Source: Planctomycetota bacterium | Lineage (GTDB): Bacteria > Planctomycetota > Planctomycetia > Planctomycetales > Planctomycetaceae | Length of the DNA: 7,447 nucleotides | Assembly: GCA_024278285.1 (NCBI GenBank) | Contig: JAJRTM010000165.1 | Coordinates: forward strand, 1 to 7,447 | Direction: 5' to 3' | In this document: positions 6,521 through 7,447 of the stretch, piece by piece | Layout: every line of letters starts with the position of its first letter | How positions within the stretch are numbered: position 1 is the stretch's first letter | Made by a program: the position numbers and the translations under genes | The notes under the pieces: model-generated | Database searches by the model: none | Told to the model about the DNA's origin: nothing | Seen by the model: only the letters and a program-made list of their open reading frames with translations

Positions 6521-6811
6521 TTAAAACAGTTTGGCGGTGGGATAGTAATGTGACATGACAATTCGCCGCAGAAAAAATAACACAATCAGGTTAACCAATT
6601 TGAACCAAATGAGCCAAGATGTCTGCATGTACGCTTCGCAGAAGTCAGAAATAGCAAAGGTGAAGAATGCAAAGCTGTACCACAACTCCAAAGAAGAATT
6701 TCTATTTTTGAGAAAGCGGCGAAGTGTCAAAAATGTAAAAACAAGCCAGGCACAACCTTCCAGTGAAGTAGGGTCTGCTGTGCAGACCGTTTCGTTAGTT
6801 GTGGATTCCAC
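6521..6811 (-). CDS. Probable small membrane protein, 5' end overlapped by a REP (possibly broken)
   Basis: The frame runs from GTG 6811 to TAA 6523-6521 (96 codons) and is convergent with the kinase gene, 24 bp apart. Its product has three hydrophobic stretches: CAWLVFTFLTL (about 20-30), LWYSFAFFTFAISDF and LIWFKLVNLIVLFFL, each bounded by basic residues as in membrane proteins. The ISDFCEAY...WLIWFK pattern resembles small planctomycete membrane proteins I recall with an SD-x-x-EA motif before an aromatic WK helix; this is memory, not a search. Residues 9-16 (VCTADPTS) are encoded by the family A repeat at 6768-6788, so the natural N-terminus may have been displaced, or translation may begin after the repeat at a rare codon. 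An in-frame stop lies shortly upstream of the GTG. Function unknown. Confidence 0.5.
   Translation of the reverse strand: MESTTNETVCTADPTSLEGCAWLVFTFLTLRRFLKNRNSSLELWYSFAFFTFAISDFCEAYMQTSWLIWFKLVNLIVLFFLRRIVMSHYYPTAKLF
6768..6788 (+). repeat. REP-like palindrome family A, copy 3
   Basis: This is identical over 21 bp to 590-610, including GTAG and the 7-bp hairpin. It lies within the 5' part of the small membrane-protein frame on the - strand and forms an inverted pair with 6885-6904. Confidence 0.85.
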
Positions 6812-6884
6812 GAAAATCTTTCCATTATTAACCAGTTCGAAAAGTTAGCGAAAGAATAAATAGGCAACACGAACGCATCATCAT

Positions 6885-6904
6885 GGTCTGCACAGCAGAC
6901 CCTA
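6885..6904 (-). repeat. REP-like palindrome family A, copy 4 (inverted, altered head)
   Basis: The hairpin GGTCTGCACAGCAGACC (6885-6901) is perfect, but it continues CTAT instead of CTAC, so the tetranucleotide on the - strand is ATAG rather than GTAG. The repeat therefore matches the other copies over 20 of 21 bases. Repeat C follows after 6 bp. Confidence 0.8.
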
Positions 6905-6910
6905 TGGTGC

Positions 6911-6936
6911 TTTGGATCCAGCTATGCCGGGTTAGG
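6911..6936 (+). repeat. Palindromic repeat family C, copy 2
   Basis: This matches 999-1024 at 24 of 26 bases in the same orientation. One substitution turns CCGGC into CCAGC and introduces a mismatch into the hairpin stem; the GTTAGG tail is kept. Confidence 0.75.
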
Positions 6937-7194
6937 TGATGCTATTAATTCTACTGTTCAATGTATTACAGCACCGCAACCCCTTTGGTACGAACAGGTT
7001 ACAGGCAGTCCATCGTGGCACTGATGCGACACGCATTATAGAAGGTTTTGCATGAGAATTTCGTTTTTCATCAGGAATAATAGGGATCAACATATTTTTT
7101 CGTCCGATTCGCTTCAGCAAACGAAGAAAAGTCCATTGCCATAACTTTTGTCTATGAATTGGGTTAAGTCATTATTCGGCATTGAACAGTAGAA
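6937..7194. other. Non-coding stretch without recognised genes
   Basis: Between repeat C and the stop of the last gene I see no credible gene on either strand; a 62-codon - strand frame here has no recognisable protein features. The only local structure is a small hairpin at 7022-7038 (core ATGCG-ACA-CGCAT, extended by a G-T and a T-A pair). It is not followed by a T-run and is not next to a gene end. Confidence 0.55.
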
Positions 7195-7447
7195 TTAAAT
7201 CTCTTCGCCTAATTCATCTGGATCAATTCCATGCTCGATCAACTTTTTTCTGATTTCCTCATCTTTCTCACCATTCAAAGCTGCTTTCATTTTCAGGTAT
7301 GTTTGCAGTAGTCCTTTGTGCCACTGCAATTGTTGAAACGCAAGAGCCGCGTCATGAAGGGCACGTGCTTCAGCCGAGTCGCTTGGATATTGCTGGGCTA
7401 TTTTTCCCAGTTGAAAACAGACTTGATGAATTTCTGCTTCTATCTTA
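7195..7447 (-). CDS. Unrecognised helical protein, C-terminal part (truncated by window end)
   Basis: On the - strand the frame is open from the window edge (first full codon 7446-7444) to TAA at 7197-7195 and gives 83 residues; the start lies outside the window. The sequence has coding character: it is rich in Ala, Gln, Glu and Lys and strongly helical, for example IHQVCFQLGKIAQQY, EARALHDAALAFQQLQW and LLQTYLKMKAAL, then a charged tail EKDEEIRKKLIEHGIDPDEL ending in GEEI. The helices could form a coiled coil or helical bundle, and the spacing vaguely recalls TPR-like repeats, but I do not recognise a family. No signal peptide or membrane segment is in the visible part. Function unknown. Confidence 0.75.
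   Translation of the reverse strand, partial: KIEAEIHQVCFQLGKIAQQYPSDSAEARALHDAALAFQQLQWHKGLLQTYLKMKAALNGEKDEEIRKKLIEHGIDPDELGEEI

Noticed and set aside
6555..6848. 97-codon frame on the + strand
   Set aside because: It is the complement of the more protein-like - strand membrane frame and also reads through the family A repeat.
6932..7120. 62-codon frame on the - strand
   Set aside because: There is no recognisable domain, no ribosome binding site, and it runs into repeat C.

Overview
The window looks like a chromosomal segment of a planctomycete (phylum Planctomycetota), probably a member of the Planctomycetales with moderate GC. The indicators are a secreted-type sulfatase of the DUF4976-containing kind, a transmembrane Hanks-type Ser/Thr kinase with the characteristic N-terminal extension and C-terminal TPRs, and generous non-coding gaps filled with short palindromic repeats. 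This placement is inferred from protein style, not from a marker gene.

Layout from left to right: (1) the C-terminal 191 residues of a sulfatase on the + strand, ending at 577; (2) a 457-bp gap (578-1034) made largely of REP-like palindromes of three kinds; (3) a complete YgfZ/GcvT-like folate-binding protein on + (1035-2063); (4) a complete secreted GH5 glycoside hydrolase on - (2079-3626), convergent with ygfZ and only 15 bp from it; (5) a 362-bp divergent intergenic region (3627-3988) containing a striking nested hairpin at 3805-3895; (6) a complete 835-residue kinase-TM-TPR protein on + (3989-6496); (7) a probable small membrane protein on - (6521-6811) whose 5' end is overlapped by a REP; (8) a second REP cluster (6768-6936) and a featureless stretch to 7194; (9) the C-terminal 83 residues of an unrecognised helical protein on - (7195 to the window edge).

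The genes do not form one operon. The sulfatase and the GH5 enzyme both fit polysaccharide degradation, which is common in planctomycetes, but they are separated by ygfZ and lie on opposite strands. The GH5 gene and the kinase are divergent and share one upstream region, so joint regulation is possible but not shown. The most unusual features are the two palindrome clusters, which carry the same element types in the same order and orientation, the GTAG-headed hairpins that resemble RAYT-mobilised REPs, and the nested hairpin between GH5 and the kinase. I found no convincing new multi-gene system.
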